A stretch of DNA of 64,000 nt from Vigna angularis (Eukaryota > Streptophyta > Magnoliopsida > Fabales > Fabaceae). This document shows, one piece after another, positions 48,900 through 61,179 of the stretch. Position 1 is the stretch's first letter; each line of letters begins with the position of its first letter. The stretch covers positions 30,977,631-31,041,630 of the forward strand of contig NC_068971.1 of assembly GCF_016808095.1 (NCBI RefSeq), written 5' to 3'. The notes beneath the pieces were generated by a model. That model did no database searches and was not told where the DNA came from. It saw only the letters and a list, made by a program, of their open reading frames with translations. The translations under genes were made by a program, and so were the position numbers.

Positions 48900-50999
48900 C
48901 ACTAGTGTAGTTAAGGGAAATAACAACGGTTATTTTTGTCCATAAGCAGCGGTTCCACAATCGAGGTATATACTGGCGAGGTAAAAAGTCTACCCTTTTT
49001 TGTCTTGGTTTTGAATCGAGGCAAAAAGGTGTATGCTTTTGCCTCAGTTCAAATACAACCGAGGCAGTAGACGATGTTTCTTTTTTACTTTTTTTGTTCT
49101 GCTAGACTTTTGGCCTTGGTTCCTGGTGAAGCGAGGCAGTAGAGGGGTCTTATGCCTCGGTTTATAGTTGAACCGAGGTAGTAGAAGGGTTTATTTATTT
49201 ATTTATTTCCTCCAATTATATGCCACGGTCTTATGCCTCTGCTCAAGCTCCTTGACAAAGTTAATAGCACCTCCAATTATATAAGTTTGATCACCATTCA
49301 ATGGCCAACCAGACTAAACAAACAAACAAAACAAACAAAATTTTTATTTTCGAAGGAAGCAAGTAAAGAAACAAATAGGTAAGAACAAAAAAAGGAAAAG
49401 GAGCGAAGTACCCTTTGGATATAAGAGTTTGGCATGAGGGAGCGAAGAATAGAAAGATATTTGATATCACCTTTGGAGATTGAGCTTCAGCAAGAGCTTG
49501 GAAATGCTCCAAATCTTTATTGTCTAGAAGAAATATAGCTTATAAGAAACTATACCAACAACAAGAGACAATATTTTGAGAACATGAAAAAATGTACAAT
49601 CCGACACTTACATGTATTTCTGGTTCTTCAAACTCATAAACCTCTGTTTCATTAAACCAAACAAATTCTGATAGCCATCAGTTTCAAACATATTCCCTTT
49701 ATCAATACCTTGGTTTTCTCCATTGTGAACCCGGAAGGGCCAATTGTTCGGAGATTCAGCTTGGGAGAGTTGCTACCAGCCTAATACTGTGAAGAACCAT
49801 GCTTCTTATGTGTTTGATATCTATTACCAGAAAGAAGGCAATATCACAAACGCCACGCCGACTTACTTGATCGAAGGCAGTGATGCTGTTGTATGGCAAC
49901 GATCCATCTGAATCCAATCCATCTAAAAACCCAACAGGGGAAAACAGCAAAATCAGAAGAAAAAAAACCATCTAAGAAAAAACTACGATGAAGTAACGAT
50001 TGATGAACATAATCAAACAGCTAAAAAAGTAACTTGTTCATGAGCATCGTTCCTCCGTTGAGGCGGCAGATTGGACCTGAACCCTACGTACTTCCCTCCC
50101 TACGACGGCGAAAGCCCCTCAGGGTGCAAATCGTTCTCCGCCATCTTTCTCGCGAAGAAGCTTTCCTTGTTCGCCGCCGAGGACTCCAATTGCGACCGCG
50201 TGATGTCCTTTGTCCACCTAGACCTCACTGGCACACTCGCGTCGTTCAAGCTCCTGAAGTCCCCGATTGACCTGCTCTGGATGTCGTCGGACTCTCCCCG
50301 TTGTCCCAATCGTTCCATCCTCCCTCGTTAGCTCTTCGCGTCTGTGTCTGCGCAGCGGCAGCTTCCCCTTACCTACTACGAGGTTTTCCTTCACTACCGG
50401 CGGATCGCGCCAGGGATGGTTGTCGGCGATGGCCTGGATCCGATATAAGAAGAGAGAAGAAAGAAGCTGGAGTTTAAACCCTCGCAAAAACGCCACTGCT
50501 ACAGGACGTCCTCGCCGCGACCTCGTCGTGCCTCGTTGTGCTCGCTGCCAACGTTGAGTTTGCCGCGGTGAAGAAAAAGTGCAGAAGCTTCAAGCTTTTG
50601 GATTTCGCATGATGAAGAGAAAAAAGAAATGAAATTTGGATACCCAAGGCTCGTGAGAAAGGATACCTAAGGCCAAGGGATTTCCAAACGAAATCTGATT
50701 AGGGTAAATTACCCCTTTCGGACAGAACCTTTCTGCCTCGGTTGGTCAGAGAACCGAGGCAGTAAGGAAATTTCAAAAAGTTGTCAGTTAAATAGTCAGG
50801 CTTAGGTGAGAGGTGGTAGAACATTACGTCTTGGTTTCGCTTTTAACTGAGGTAATTTGGCTTTTATGCTTCGGTTCCCCTACAACCGAGACGTATAAGT
50901 TCGTTAAAATAGCAAAAAAGACACCGCCTTTACATATGCTTCGATTCTCTGAAAACCGAAACATATGACCCGCATTCTTAACTCTGTTTTGCACTAGTG
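48900..50999. mobile_element. Non-autonomous CACTA element (2.1 kb) carrying an ARF-GAP gene fragment
   Basis: Left end CACTAGTGTAG at 48900; right end on - CACTAGTGCAAAACAG from 50999. The 3-bp flanks are TAT (48897-48899) and TAT (51000-51002), the CACTA-type duplication. Subterminal repeats with an AACCGAGGCA/CCTCGGTT core occur many times in both flanks (48960-49180 and 50730-50960), as expected for transposase binding. No transposase is encoded. The centre has a GC-rich captured gene fragment (50034-50451). Confidence 0.9.
50034..50451 (-). pseudogene. Captured fragment of an ARF-GAP gene (AGD6/AGD7 type)
   Basis: Read on -, 50445 downward gives YRIQAIADNHPWRDPPVVKE. A frame change lies around 50300-50330, where GWNDWDN can be read in a third frame. 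Then come DDIQSRSIGDFRSLNDASV, TRSQLESSAANKESFFARK and MAENDLHPEGLSPS, a stop, and GGKYVGF. In plant AGD6/AGD7 ARF GTPase-activating proteins the zinc-finger GAP domain ends YRDRIQ..RPWRDPPVVKEN. It is followed by a linker and a segment like SAANKESFFARKMAEN..PPSQGGKYVGFGS. So this is the part after the catalytic domain. With frameshifts and a stop it is a dead copy. High GC keeps long frames open on +, but these are shadows. Identification rests on remembered family motifs. Confidence 0.75.
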
Positions 51000-51367
51000 T
51001 ATAATCAATATAGCCTGAAATGAGCATAATCAATTTATAATCAATATAGCCTAAAATGAATAGATTCAATTGAACTAATAAAATAGAATTCATTTCAAAC
51101 ATTAAATTGTCTAATAATATTTAATATATTATTTGTACATCAAACTATATATTAAATCCAAATATTACATTAACGTACATACACTACTAAATTGTAACCA
51201 AGTTTCTACTAACACTTAAAATAAAAGAAACTCATTTGGTTCTAATGTTTTTAATGTCTAGAGCTTTCATTAGAGATGAATCATTAAAGATCTACAAAGA
51301 AAATAATAGAGTTAAAAAAATATTGTAATGAATAGTTAGATAAGTATTTAGTTAGTTTTTTAATACC

Positions 51368-52660
51368 TTATTCCATGATTCAGTAATGTTTGTACAAATA
51401 ATGGTGTGCATGTGTTTCAATACGTAATATCCACACTCATAACTGTCCAATTTACGTCGACACTACAAATTAAATATACAAATAATCAAGACTCATTCAA
51501 ACCAAGGACACAAAATATCAAACTATACTCTAACTAGCCTTTGCACCATGTAGCTTTGATCAATTTTGTTAAACCAAATTCCACAAAACCAATAAAACAG
51601 TCAATTCCTCATAAAAATAACAATCACAAAACACAAAAACAAAGGTCAACTTCTCTTACATTAGATGTGATTATTTGCATTTTCTTCCTAAATACAAATG
51701 GAACACCCCGCAACCTTGAATGAGCTTCCAAAGACCTACAAAAGGTAGACATTCATTACATCATAATAATCATATAGGAAGGAAACAAAATAGAAAGGAA
51801 AACTAACACCTCTAATATATTTTTTATGGACAATGTGTTAGCTTTCTTATGCAAGGAGAATAAGAGAACTAAAAGAGAACGATTAGTTATCAAGAATTCA
51901 AAAATTGTGTACTTACTTATGCAAGTAAGGTGCTAAACAAACCTCTTTACCAGCTTTTTCAAACATCTCTGTTAAGTATTTTTGCACAATGATAACAGGA
52001 TCAAGAAATCCATAGATAGTAGCATTCTTTCTCTCAATGCAAAGGTGATGCAAATACCTTCAATATGAACAAATAATGTTAGAATAAATACATGAATGCA
52101 ATATGATAGTATTTTCATGGTTTGTGAAGGTTTACTTACAAATTTCAAACTTGTAGAACTGTTGTAGAGAGAAGATCATTACTAATGAGAATTTCACAAA
52201 TATCCATGTGACATACAAATAAAGTGGTGGTGGTAGTCTTGCATGTGAGTTCAGGAGGCATATATATCTCAATAGTTTTATTCCCCATTGTGACTACCGC
52301 TACACCAAGTTGTTGGAAAGGAGACAATTATGGTTATAGAGGTGTAAAAATGTTTGTCTTCTTAGAAACGTCCTACATTTGACCCAAAAAAAAGTCTAAT
52401 AATATATGCATCCAAATACAACAAATACATAAGTAATTAAGACAAATATGAATAAAAATACTTACTAAAATTGGCTTTGCCAATCTAGTTGGCCAAATGA
52501 TAAAATTTCATAGAGTTTGTCCCATTGTTTGAACCTCCTCACTAGGCATAGGAACGTGAGCAGAGGAATCTTTAATATCTACAACCACTACTCGCAACAT
52601 ATCATCTTTAATAGTCTCGTGGTGGATGATGCTTCGCAAATTATATATTTTATCTAAAAC
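51368..52660 (-). pseudogene. Decayed CACTA-associated Ulp1-like protease gene
   Basis: Coding islands on -: KIYNLRSIIHHETIKDDML and SSAHVPMPSEEVQTMGQTL (52660-52500, then a stop and FIIWPTRLAKPIL); HMDICEILISNDLLSTTV (52210-52150); YLHHLCIERKNATIYGFLD (about 52060-52000) running to LAPYLHK; and SYECGYYVLKHMHTI (51445-51385), whose ECGYYV has the form of the C48/Ulp1 protease active-site Cys region. Introns and stops separate them. Such a protease-like domain accompanies the transposase in many plant En/Spm (CACTA) elements. It lies downstream of the tnp2 remains in the same orientation, so both belong to one element. Confidence 0.65.
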
Positions 52661-53320
52661 ACAAAATAGATGACAATTGTTGAGTAAAATGGTATAGATG
52701 ACTTACTTAGCACATATATAGAGAGGCAACAAGTTCAATCTTTACAAGCAGAAGCAAAAGCAATAAGGACAGAGACTCAAATACAAATATAGAGAGGCTA
52801 CCAGTATCATTTCTTCTAAAAGCTCAATGAGCCTTGGATCCATTTGCAGCATTGAATTTTGCAGACAAAATATTTAGCAACATAGTTATGTATTTAAAGA
52901 TTGAATCACACATCAGAACTGGATGATTCTATTGCTGATAAGCTTGACTGTGGATACAACACAATATAATTAATTTTGTAGCATGAATTGTCAAGTTAAA
53001 GACTTAAGTATCAAGACATGACTAGAGGTGGAGCAAACAACTAAAGAACAAGCAATTGACAATGCTATCTTAAATCAAATTATTACATCAGATTAATTAT
53101 GTTTTTTCTCCTAGGTTTGCATGATGCGTCATTTTCACAATTTAATGGAAAGACAAACAAGGAATCAAAGGAATTATATCATTTGACTCCTTAGTTTCTT
53201 TTGGTTTTATTAATCCATATTAAACCCCAAATCATTAGTTTTAACACCATTATTACTATCAACTCATTTACATTTAAAAACAAAAACTCTAAAACTTATA
53301 TAATCAATCATTCATATATC

Positions 53321-54608
53321 TTAAATTACACCAAAGTAACACATTGAAGTCATAATAGTATGTTTATCCTTTGAGCTAGAAAAATGCATTGATTCAGCCA
53401 TGACCATAACTCCACTATTTTGCATAGTACTTTTATCATCTTCAGATTTTGTATAAAACGAACAATTATTAATATCATATTCACTCCAACATATGACATC
53501 AAAGTTTGGCTCGCATGCTAACCATTTCAATGTATCATAACTTGTATTATCAATTTGAACTTTTTCTTTGAACCGCTTTAAGAAAGTATTGTTATGCTCA
53601 TTAATCAACCACTTCTTAGGCATCAGTGGATTATCTTTCTTTACAATGTCTTTGTGAGCACTTAGGTAGGGTTGGACAATGTCAGTGTTATTCAAGATAT
53701 AAAAATGTGCTTGGATAACTTTATCTCGTAGCAATCTCACCACTTTTGCACTTTGAATACCTTTACCAGCAATTCTTCCATGGTGGCGAGTTTGATGTAC
53801 CCCTATAGCTTCAATTTCTAAGATGTATTATGTATAGAACTCAATAACTTCCTCTACAATATATCTTTCAACAATTGATGCTTCAGAACGATATTGGTTA
53901 TTGACGTACCATTTCAATATCTTCATGTATCGCTGATTTGGGTACATCTATCGCAAGAACACAAGTCCCAAAGTCTAATTTCCCTTACTAAAAGTACAAT
54001 CAAGTGAACCATGTATCAAAAAATGATGGAGGAAAATACATTTCCAACTCACACAATATAACTTTAGCCTCATTCTCCAAATGATCCAACCATGCAGGCT
54101 CAATAACTTTATTACAAATGACATTAAAGAAGAAGCATAATCTAGTTAATGCATATATAATATTCTTAGGCAATATTCCTCGGATCGCCACTAGTAGGAG
54201 TTGTTGCATTAAAACATGACAATCATGAGATTTTAACTCAAGTAATTTCAAATCTTTCATAGATACAAGTCGTTTCACATTAGAAGAGTAACGATCCAGA
54301 ACTTTCACTCCACGTAAAAACTCACAGAAACTTCTCTTTTCTTGTTTAGATAATGTGTGACATGCCTAAGGCAAGTATGTTTGTTTGTCATGAGATTGGG
54401 GAGCTAATTGTTCTCTTATTCCCATTTCAACCAAGTCTAAACGACTCTTCATACCATATTTTGTCTTGCCTTGAATATTAAGGAGTATTCCAATAATACT
54501 ATCACACACATTTTTCTCTACATGCATGACATCTATACAATGTCTCACATCAAGCATCCTCCAATATGGGATATCAAAGAAAATTTTTCTTTTCTTCCAT
54601 ATGTTTTG
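53321..54608 (-). pseudogene. Decayed CACTA transposase (tnp2 family), C-terminal part
   Basis: On -, from 54608: IPYWRMLDVRHCIDVMHVEK, NVCDSIIGILLNIQGKTK and REQLAPQSHDKQTYLP; then KVLDRYSSNVKRLVSMKDLK, MKSHDCHVLMQQLLLVAIRG and LEMYFPPSFFDTW; then YMKILKWYVNNQYRSEASIV; then LACEPNFDVICWSEYDINNC. These are the conserved blocks of the tnp2 transposase and the domains that follow it (DUF4218, DUF4216) in plant En/Spm elements. Several stops and a frameshift (53950-54000) make it non-functional. The N-terminal part is missing: homology stops at 54608, where other repeat sequence starts. Confidence 0.85.
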
Positions 54609-55494
54609 TTAGAAATGTGATATCTTATATTTCAAGAGGGGGTTGAATTGGATTTTGCTTTCAAAAATTGTTCTTTCAAAAAGCTTTGCAAAATCTTTAA
54701 CTTTTCTTGAAATCAATATCAAAAGTGTATGAATCAATAATAAAAGGGAAGGAGAGAAAAATCTTTTACTCATTACTTCTTCATCAATTAATCATTTTGG
54801 AATTTGTAGATGATTTTCTAAAATTATTTTCTACAAGTATTGTCTCATCTTTTAGAGAAGATCTTAGCACTTTATAGTTATAGTTTATCTTTGTAACTTT
54901 ATAAATAAATTCTATAAATTATTTGTATTGGCCTCTGTAATTTCATATGGAATTTGCACGTATAATTTTCTTATCACTAATATTCATAAAAAATTTGAAT
55001 AGAAGTTAAAAAAAGTAGGACCATCATGTAAATTACTTTCTAATATGGCATTGAATCCTCAAACTTTTTAAGTCTTATATCTCTTAATATCATAAGTATT
55101 GGATTATTTATTCTCAGTCTCTAGTTTTGCTTTACAACTACTTGAATTAATCCTAAGTGAATAAAATTATATCCATCTTTAATGAGTTGGTCTAAAAATG
55201 ATTTTTCTAAAATGTTTATAATTTTGTTATTCTTAGTTCCTGAATAACTATACTTTAGAATATGAACTTCGTCTTGTTTTATTGACCAGAATTTAAGTTG
55301 TTTATACACTTCCCACTTTTTTTACTATTGGTATTGACTAATTAGGTAGAGTTTTCTATTTCTGCAATTTGTAATTCTTTATCTTTATTGTTTTCTAAAG
55401 GAGAAGAAGCTTCATTTTGGATATAGTTTTAACTACTGTTTGTTTAATTTTGTTTCTTAATATTAAATCACTTAGTCTGTGTTCGTATGAATAG
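54609..55494. mobile_element. Repeat fragment inserted into the CACTA transposase, probably LTR
   Basis: Starts TGTTAGAAATGTGATATC and soon contains TTTCAAGAGGGGGTTGAATT, a wording common in legume LTRs. It interrupts the transposase homology at its left and is itself cut by the LTR that begins at 55495. No second end or coding sequence seen. The start base may be one or two off. Confidence 0.4.
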
Positions 55495-56019
55495 TGTCAA
55501 CACCCAATTTCGTCCGGATAACTAAATAATATAAGTCTTTCTTTTTTATTGTATCTTATTTTATTTTATGTTTTTTTATATATAATTTTAATTCTGTTTT
55601 TATTATTATTTTATTTTGTTTTTTTCTATTATTTGATTTGATTTTCTATATTATTATATAAAAAAAAAAACAAAAAAGAAAACAAAAGAAAAAAGAAAAA
55701 AAGGAAGCAGGACAGGGCTAGGTACACTCGCACCCAATTCTGAAAAAGAAAAAAAGAGAAAATGTTCCTCCCTCACGCACACGGACACACGCTCCCTAGC
55801 TCTCCACCCCTCTGCTCCTCTGACCCGTAACCACCCTAACAAACATCACACACATCCACTGATTTTTCTTGGTCCCTTAAGCCAAAAGAGATCACTCGTC
55901 CATTCTCTCATCAACACCTACTAACAAACGCAACTCGGCCCTCCCAACCAATCCATTTTCTCTCCTCCTCTCACGTCTCACTCTCTCCAATTACACCACC
56001 GCGCTGCGTCGTTGTTTAG

Positions 56020-56760
56020 GTTTTCTTCTCTCAACCGAGCTCCTCTCTAGATTTTACTCACTCCGACGACAACCACCACTTCTCGACCAACCACCACTTC
56101 CCGACCAATAACCACCTCAACCCACTCTCACCCTCAGAGACCTCCTAAAAAAACTCACACAAATTCTCCTTCTTCCCTTTCCCTGGTTCTCGCCGTCAAT
56201 CCAATGGTGTCGTTCTCACCAGAAGAGGCCGCAACGCCAGGGTCTCCGCCATGGTTGTCCCTGTGGAGCTCTCAGACCGCGACTCGCTTTTGAGGTCCGC
56301 CAGCATCTCTCTCAACAACAAGGTCGTGAGCCAGTACGCCACGCTTCTCGCGCCCTCGCCTTCGACGCTGTCAACAACAACGACTACACCACCAAGTGGA
56401 AGCGCGACGAGGAAAAACACGACGATAGGCAGATCCTGGTTTTTATTGAAGGAGGCGCGATTCCTGCTTTGGTGAAGCATCTTCAGGCGCCGCCTCTGAT
56501 TGACCGTGTCCAAAAGCCATTGTCATTCAAGCACATTGTCATTCAAGCACGAGAGAAGAAGATTCAAAGCAGATCGAGTCGGTAGTCAGTTGGTAGTCAG
56601 GTTCCAATAAAACTCATGCATTTGGAAGAGCTCTGCAAAAGTTAGAAAATCTGAAGAAAGGAAATGGTGGAAGCGCCGACCAGTTGCAGCTTACCGGTTT
56701 GGAGGAAAGGGAGGTTGCCTCTTTGCTCTTACCTACGCTTAAAAAAAAACCTAAAAGGGT
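56020..56760 (+). pseudogene. Captured host-gene fragment in the LTR, armadillo-repeat (ARIA-like)
   Basis: GC-rich, exon-like stretch in an AT-rich LTR. In frame at 56448-56504 it reads EGGAIPALVKHLQAPPLID, matching the first armadillo repeat of plant ARIA/ABAP1-type proteins (VEGGAVPALVKHLQ-like), nuclear proteins known to bind transcription factors. The preceding codons (DYTTKWKRDEEKHDDRQ) and the following VQKP are less clear. Further right, 56625-56760 reads KLENLKKGNGGSADQLQLTG, unidentified. Stops and frame changes interrupt the whole. Confidence 0.55.
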
Positions 56761-57360
56761 TTGGGGAGCCAACGGCTGCCACGGGAAGGTTTTTACATCT
56801 ACACCCCTATCCTTATTTAATTGTTTTTTTTATGCTCTTAGTATTTGTTTGATTGCGTATTGGTTGTTTCGTTTTTTTTTTCCTTTACATTTTTAGTATT
56901 TGTCTTACTATTATAATATCTGTGTTGTTTTTAATAAAAAAATGATGCAACCATAAAAAAAACTAAAAGACAAAAAAATGAAAAAGGTTCAAAAGAAAAA
57001 AATATATAAAATTACAACATTATAAAATGGTTTGAGTTTTCTTAACAGTAACGTTATTTCTTTAAGCAATTGTTTTCTGAAAAAAATATAAGATTAAAAT
57101 TAAGAAATAGTTTTAGTGTGTTTTTAACATTTAGTAAATTTGGTTTATTTTTATTTATTTTGACATCCTTAAAAACGTTTGTGTAAATAATTTTACTGTT
57201 TTTTTTATTATTAAATAATTAAGTAAATATCATTTTGTGTTACGTAAATAATTAAGTAATTATTATTTTTATTATGCATGAAAACATTATTTTAATATTA
57301 TAAAAGTCTACAAAAAATAGAAGACAATAAATAAAAATAAAAATATTTTAAAAGGTATAG

Positions 57361-57965
57361 GCACATGTGTGATCGTACGCATTGTCCTTGTGCTAGAAAC
57401 CTTCCCTTCTTCCTTATATAAAATTTACTAAAATACGTTTTAAAGGTTAAACACTCGTGAGATCATCCGCATCGTCCTTGTGTTCAATACTTTTTTCTCT
57501 TATCTAAAAAACTTTAAATAATGATATAAGTACTCGTGCGATCGTCCGCATCAACCTAGTACTTAATATCTTCTATCTAAAAAATTTTGGTATGAGTGCT
57601 CGTGCGATCGTCTGCATCAGCCTAGCATTCAATACTCTTAAGTCTTCCTAAAAATTTAAATAATGGTATGAGTGCTCGTGCGATCGTCCGCATCAGCCTA
57701 GCACTCAATACCCTCAAATTTCTTAAATAAGTAAATATTCGGTTAAGCACACGTGTGATCGTTCGCATCGTCCTTGTGCTAAAAACCTTTCCTCTTTCTT
57801 AAATAAAAATTACAAAAATATGTTTTAAAGGTTAAGCACACGTGTGATCGCTCGCATCGTCTTTGTGCTAAAAAACCTTTTCTTTTTCTTAAATAAAAAT
57901 TACAAAAATATGTTTTAAAGGTTAAGCACACGTGTGATCGCTCGCATCGTCCTTGTGCTAAAAAC
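57361..57965. repeat. Eight GATCG-centred sub-repeats in the LTR
   Basis: Copies near 57361, 57447, 57527, 57593, 57668, 57744, 57834 and 57925, spaced 65-90 bp. The core is like GCACACGTGTGATCGCTCGC followed by ATCGTCCTTGTGC; its ends GCACA and TGTGC can pair as a stem around the GATCG core, and some copies show matching changes (AGTACTCG with AGTACT; GAGTGCTCG with AGCACTC). Confidence 0.85.
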
Positions 57966-58590
57966 CTTTTCTCTTTCTTAAATAAAAATACCAAAAAATA
58001 TAAAATCTACAAAAACTATAAATATTAATACTTTCAAACAAACAAACCATATTGCTGGCTAGAACTACGTGATCCTTGATTCTCCATCAAAAGTGGAGAT
58101 ACGTAGGAGCAAGGCCAGTCCTTGTCAGGTTCACTTCCCAAAAATCCAAAATCATTTCAAAACAAATTTTCAAACAATTTCCAAACAAATTTCTCAAACA
58201 GTTTCGAAAGAACTACGTAACCCTGATTTCTCATTTTGAATGAGAATATGTAGGAGCAAGGTCAATCCTTGTCGGGCCCAAAAAACTAAAATATATATTT
58301 TGTTTATTTAGAATTTTATTTTAGGGGATAATTAAACATTTTGAAAACCACATCACATTCGCGCATTTAGTTAAAGGTACTGCCTTCGGGCAGACGCTGT
58401 AGGGTGCTGATACCTTCTCTACGCGTAACCGACTCCCGAACCCAGAATCTGGTTTTCGTGGACCGTGTCTTATTATTTTATGGTTTTTCCGTAGTTTTCC
58501 AGAATAAACTGTGGTGGCGACTCCAAAATCTCTTTTCGAAATCCGTTTCTTTTTGGATCGTTGTCCCGTCGCGATTCCGATTGCGACAGA

Positions 58591-58609
58591 TGGCGACTCC
58601 ACTGGGGAC
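58591..58609 (+). other. Primer-binding site, tRNA-Arg type
   Basis: TGGCGACTCCACTGGGGAC, two bases after the LTR end. It begins TGG as the complement of a tRNA CCA end must, and agrees with the site reported for Ogre elements. Confidence 0.8.
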
Positions 58610-61170
58610 TGCTAGAGAGTCGAGCCATTTAATTAGATGTGCGAATTCGATGTGGTTTTGCTTTGTGTTTTTCTTTCCCTTTTCTCTATCTATGCTTGAT
58701 ATTTGGAATAACTTCAATAATTGTTGAATATTGAACCCTAGGGTAGACAATATGTTCATATCTGCCTGGGAATTTTTCTGGTTGTTTTGCAGGTGAGGGT
58801 TTGGATGTGCATGATGTTCTCCCTTCACACACACACTTTCGGCATATCATGAGTGGGGCCCTATACCCGGGTCTGAGCGTAACTTAGAATTAGAGGAGTT
58901 GTGTAGCGGTGTCACTCTGGGATGTACTTCCTGTTTGGCTATCGTGAGAACTCCAGCTAGAGTCTGTTCTCTTCATATGTGTTTCCACACCTAGTTGATT
59001 ACTCGACTGTTGTGGAGATACTATAAAGGGGGCCATAGCTCTAGTGGCCGTTGATCTTTAGGTTCAGGTAACCATCCTTGTGAGATTCCATATACTTAAC
59101 CTTAGATCTTAAGTGTTCGACCTTCATTAGGGCACAAAGGGAGATGTGTGCAGTCTTATAACCCTCATTTTTGCTTAATAAAATCAAGCACCTTGGACAT
59201 ATCTTTATATTTTTTTTTATATATACACCTTTTTCTTTTATTTCTTTCTTTTTCTCATGCATTTTTATGGTCTTGTCGCTGATTCTAGTCAGAAAATTAT
59301 AAATTTGTGATTAAGCCTTTGAGATAAATTGGAAATTAACATGGGATTTTGAGTCGGGGGTATTCGAGTTCAGACATTTTGATATACATCAAAGCAAAGG
59401 ACGGTATTACTTGTGGATCAAGGGATCTGGTGAGAAAAAGATAACCTTGAAGGATGCATTTAAGAAGGGGTATAAGAATTTGGTGAGCCTGTTAGAGGGG
59501 AAGAATTTGGGCAAATCTTAAATACACCTCCCGAGGGAAAAACTCTATGCAACTATCTTGGGTAGTATACCCATGTCTTGCAGCGAGCGAGAATTATAAA
59601 AGTACCCCTATGAAGTTGGAGAGTGAATTCACACTTAAGGGTAAGGTGAAGGGCCTTTGTCAAGGATACCTAGAGTGGTACTTGCGTTGAAAATTGGAAA
59701 CAATTACGAATGTACTAGCTCTTATCCTCTATGGTGTCATGCTCTTTTCTAATTTCATGAATTTTGTCGGCTACATTGTCATGAATGTGTTTGTGGGATA
59801 CAAAGTTCGCTCTAAAGAATCCAGTCAGTATTGTCCTAACTGAAGTTTCCAAGACCCTTAGTCAAGGTTATGAGCCATGCAGAAAGAAGATCTCTCGTAA
59901 GGCCATTTTGAATGCCACATGTCACATGGAGGAGTCATTGCGGTGTAAACCGAAGATGAAAGAGGCAAATGAATGAGCGCAACTTTGTGCAGCCTCAAAG
60001 GAGGAAAGGTTTAAATGATGTGTTTTCCTGGCAGCGAAGATCGCATATCATATATCATTGCGGGAAGTTCCCTAATGTACCCCTCATGGGTATTCGATGT
60101 TGTACTAATCACAATACTATGTTAGCACAAAAGCAATCCGGGTAAGGCCCACACCTGCATCTCTTGCCAAATTGCAGATCTTATGAGGAATGAACCTTTG
60201 CTGAAATTCTTCATCAAGTTAGGGACGCTTGGGGCAATGTTCTTCGTTGCGAAAGAGGCCCAAGATCATGGACTGTTAATGAAAGATTCCCTTAGCCAAT
60301 GGATCGTAGAAAGAGTTAAGACAATCCAGTTGTCATTCAAGTTAATCTCCCCTAACCCAAATTGTGAAAAGAAATTTCATAGTGATGAACAATGTGAAAG
60401 CAACAGTGGAAAAACTGGAGAAGAAATGTCATCGAGCTAAAAAGGAGACATAAAAAATTGATAACTCAAATGAAGAGGCATATTGTAGAGCAAGGGGGAA
60501 TTGAAAAAGAAGTCTCTCACAACTAGCTTCCCTCGCCAATGAAGCCATTGAAGGTGTTCTGAAGTTATTAATTGATGTTGAGTCCGCAATGTCAATCTTT
60601 AACTTGCCTAAGGGGATTGAACTTTCCTCAATTGCTGCAAGAGCTGACTAGAGAAATGAAGAATGGGATGGCTAAGGCCCGAGATGGTTGACAAAGACTT
60701 TCTATACTTTACATTTTGTGAACTTCTAGAGGTGGTGGATGTTTCATTGTATGAACCACCCTATTGACTCTATTTCATGTTAATTTCCAAACTATACCGG
60801 GGCAATGTTTCACAGCTTTATAATTTCCGACTAGAGTATTTGAACTACATTTTTCTTCTTTTTCTGTTCATTTTCGTTTTCTTAATTTGTTCCAAAAAAA
60901 AAAAATTTAAAAATACGGCTAAACATCCAAGACACCTTAAAGGACTTGAACCAGTTACAGAATCTTGGAGAACCAAGGAAAAGTTCAAGAAGGGATGAAA
61001 GTCGGTGTCCAACAATTGAATGAGCAAATGAGTTGAATTCTAGAGCTTCTGAATGCCTTGCAAAGCCTTGTAGATTCGCGCGCATGAGCGCAACAAAGAG
61101 TTCCAGGAGTACAAACTTTCCCTCCTTATGGTCTTCCCTAGAATTACACTACATCCTTGGGAGTGGACTC
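58610..61170 (+). mobile_element. Ogre leader and ORF1 remains
   Basis: 58800-59040 is leader without coding. At about 59365-59515 a frame reads FRHFDIHQSKGRYYLWIKGS then KKITLKDAFKKGYKNLVSLL, resembling the start of the ORF1 product of Ogre elements. Later islands (59785-59976, 60183-60440) are probably the rest. Stops interrupt throughout. The function of ORF1 is unknown even in intact elements. Confidence 0.55.
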
Positions 61171-61179
61171 GAGACAATT

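Larger units (their letters stand above)
55495..58588 (+). repeat. 5' LTR (3.1 kb) of an Ogre/Tat-type gypsy element
   Basis: Begins TGTCAACACCCAATTTCGTC and ends TTGCGACA, immediately followed by GA and a primer-binding site. Internal features: a GC-rich part with a captured gene fragment (about 56020-56760) and eight GATCG sub-repeats (57361-57965). The five bases before it are AATAG; the second copy would lie outside the window. Confidence 0.85.

Noticed and set aside
50071..50331. Plus-strand frame in the 48.9-kb CACTA element as a gene
   Set aside because: The minus strand spells ARF-GAP motifs in the same place; the plus frame is its shadow and matches nothing I know.
57361..57965. CRISPR-like array of regularly spaced repeats
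   Set aside because: Spacing varies, intervening DNA is itself repeated, and it lies within an LTR of a plant retrotransposon.
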